From the NCBI GenBank assembly GCA_002307905.1, contig DBUL01000210.1, forward strand, positions 10,713 to 16,473: 5,761 bases of DNA. The letters are read 5' to 3'. This document shows, piece by piece, positions 5,282-5,761 of this stretch (the first letter of the stretch is position 1; every line of letters starts with the position of its first letter). The position numbers and the translations under genes are program-made. Source of the stretch: Rhizobiaceae bacterium UBA1291 (GTDB taxonomy: Bacteria; Pseudomonadota; Alphaproteobacteria; Rhizobiales; Rhizobiaceae). The notes beneath the pieces are model-generated. The model made no database searches. It had not been told where the DNA came from and worked only from the letters and a program-made list of their open reading frames with translations.

Positions 5282-5761
5282 ATGAGTGAGACATTCACCG
5301 CGATCGTCATCGACAGCGTAGACGGCAAGCCGAAGGCAGGCTTCCGCCAGTTGACGCTGGCCGATCTACCCGACAACGATGTGCTGGTGGAGATCGCCTA
5401 TTCGACCCTGAACTACAAGGACGGGCTTGCCGTTTCCGGCCAGGGCCGCATCGCGCGTCGCACGCCGATGGTTGCGGGCGCCGATCTCGCCGGCACTGTC
5501 GTCTCATCCCGCTCGCCGTTGTGGAAGGTCGGCGACAAGGTCGTGCTCAATGGCTTCGGCATGTCGGAGACGGAATGGGGCGGCTACACCCGCTTCCAGA
5601 AGGTGAAGGCGGAATGGTTGATGGCACTTCCCGATGCCTTTACGCTCGAGCAGTCGATGGCGATAGGCACCGCCGGCTATACGGCGGCACTTTGCGTCAA
5701 TGCACTGGAGGATTGGGGCTCCATCAAGCCGGGCGAAGGCGAGGTCCTGGTCACGGGTGCT
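5282..5761 (+). CDS. acuI: Acrylyl-CoA reductase AcuI / YhdH-type MDR oxidoreductase (cut by the right edge)
   Basis: The frame is open from ATG at 5282 to the window end, giving 160 codons of a protein usually about 330 residues long. It belongs to the zinc-free quinone-oxidoreductase-like branch of the medium-chain dehydrogenase/reductase family. Landmarks are STLNYKDGLA (41-50), PMVAGADLAGTV (62-73), the WGG of the catalytic domain (99-101), IGTAGYTAALCV (128-139), and VTGA at the edge, which starts the nucleotide-binding glycine motif. The layout closely parallels E. coli YhdH (remembered SSLNYKDALA, PMIPGIDFAGTV, IGTAGFTAMLCV). AcuI/YhdH proteins reduce acryloyl-CoA to propionyl-CoA with NADPH, detoxifying acrylyl-CoA from 3-hydroxypropionate or DMSP breakdown. 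The gene is transcribed separately, downstream of the omp terminator. Family sure; exact substrate inferred from family. Confidence 0.9.
   Translation, partial: MSETFTAIVIDSVDGKPKAGFRQLTLADLPDNDVLVEIAYSTLNYKDGLAVSGQGRIARRTPMVAGADLAGTVVSSRSPLWKVGDKVVLNGFGMSETEWGGYTRFQKVKAEWLMALPDAFTLEQSMAIGTAGYTAALCVNALEDWGSIKPGEGEVLVTGA

Noticed and set aside
1..5761. Mobile elements, CRISPR arrays, tRNA or rRNA genes
   Set aside because: No transposase, terminal repeats, regularly spaced repeats or tRNA-like cloverleaf were seen; nearly all sequence is accounted for by five genes and their short gaps.

Overview
The window looks like chromosomal DNA from a GC-rich alphaproteobacterium of the Rhizobiaceae, probably in or near Sinorhizobium/Ensifer/Rhizobium. 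This rests on rhizobial-type pyruvate carboxylase and NdvA/ChvA protein sequences, and on the gene order pyc - luxR-type regulator - ndvA. From memory, that order matches the Sinorhizobium meliloti locus where expR lies between pyc and ndvA. There are five protein genes, two of them cut by the window edges. I see no RNA genes, insertion sequences, CRISPR arrays or other mobile DNA.

Layout. Positions 1-714 (minus) hold the first 238 codons of pyruvate carboxylase. Positions 827-1567 (minus) hold an intact LuxR-family quorum-sensing regulator (ExpR-like). A 330-bp divergent intergenic region (1568-1897) follows; it contains a lux-box-like dyad and an 8-bp direct repeat immediately beside it. 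Positions 1898-3637 (plus) encode NdvA/ChvA, the cyclic beta-1,2-glucan ABC exporter. A 207-bp gap has a perfect 8-bp inverted repeat next to a TATAAT box. Positions 3845-5107 (plus) encode a secreted outer-membrane beta-barrel protein built from two tandem copies of an Omp25/Hbp-like barrel, closed by a clear intrinsic terminator. Positions 5282-5761 (plus) hold the start of an AcuI/YhdH-type acrylyl-CoA reductase.

Biologically this is an envelope and quorum-sensing neighbourhood: an AHL-responsive regulator faces a periplasmic-glucan exporter, which precedes an unusual outer-membrane protein. Both flanks are carbon metabolism (pyruvate carboxylase, acrylyl-CoA reductase). The first three genes all appear to start with TTG. 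The observations most worth a second look are the duplicated barrel, with a loop region conserved between its copies, and the lux-box-like site between expR and ndvA. I see no complete new multi-gene system.
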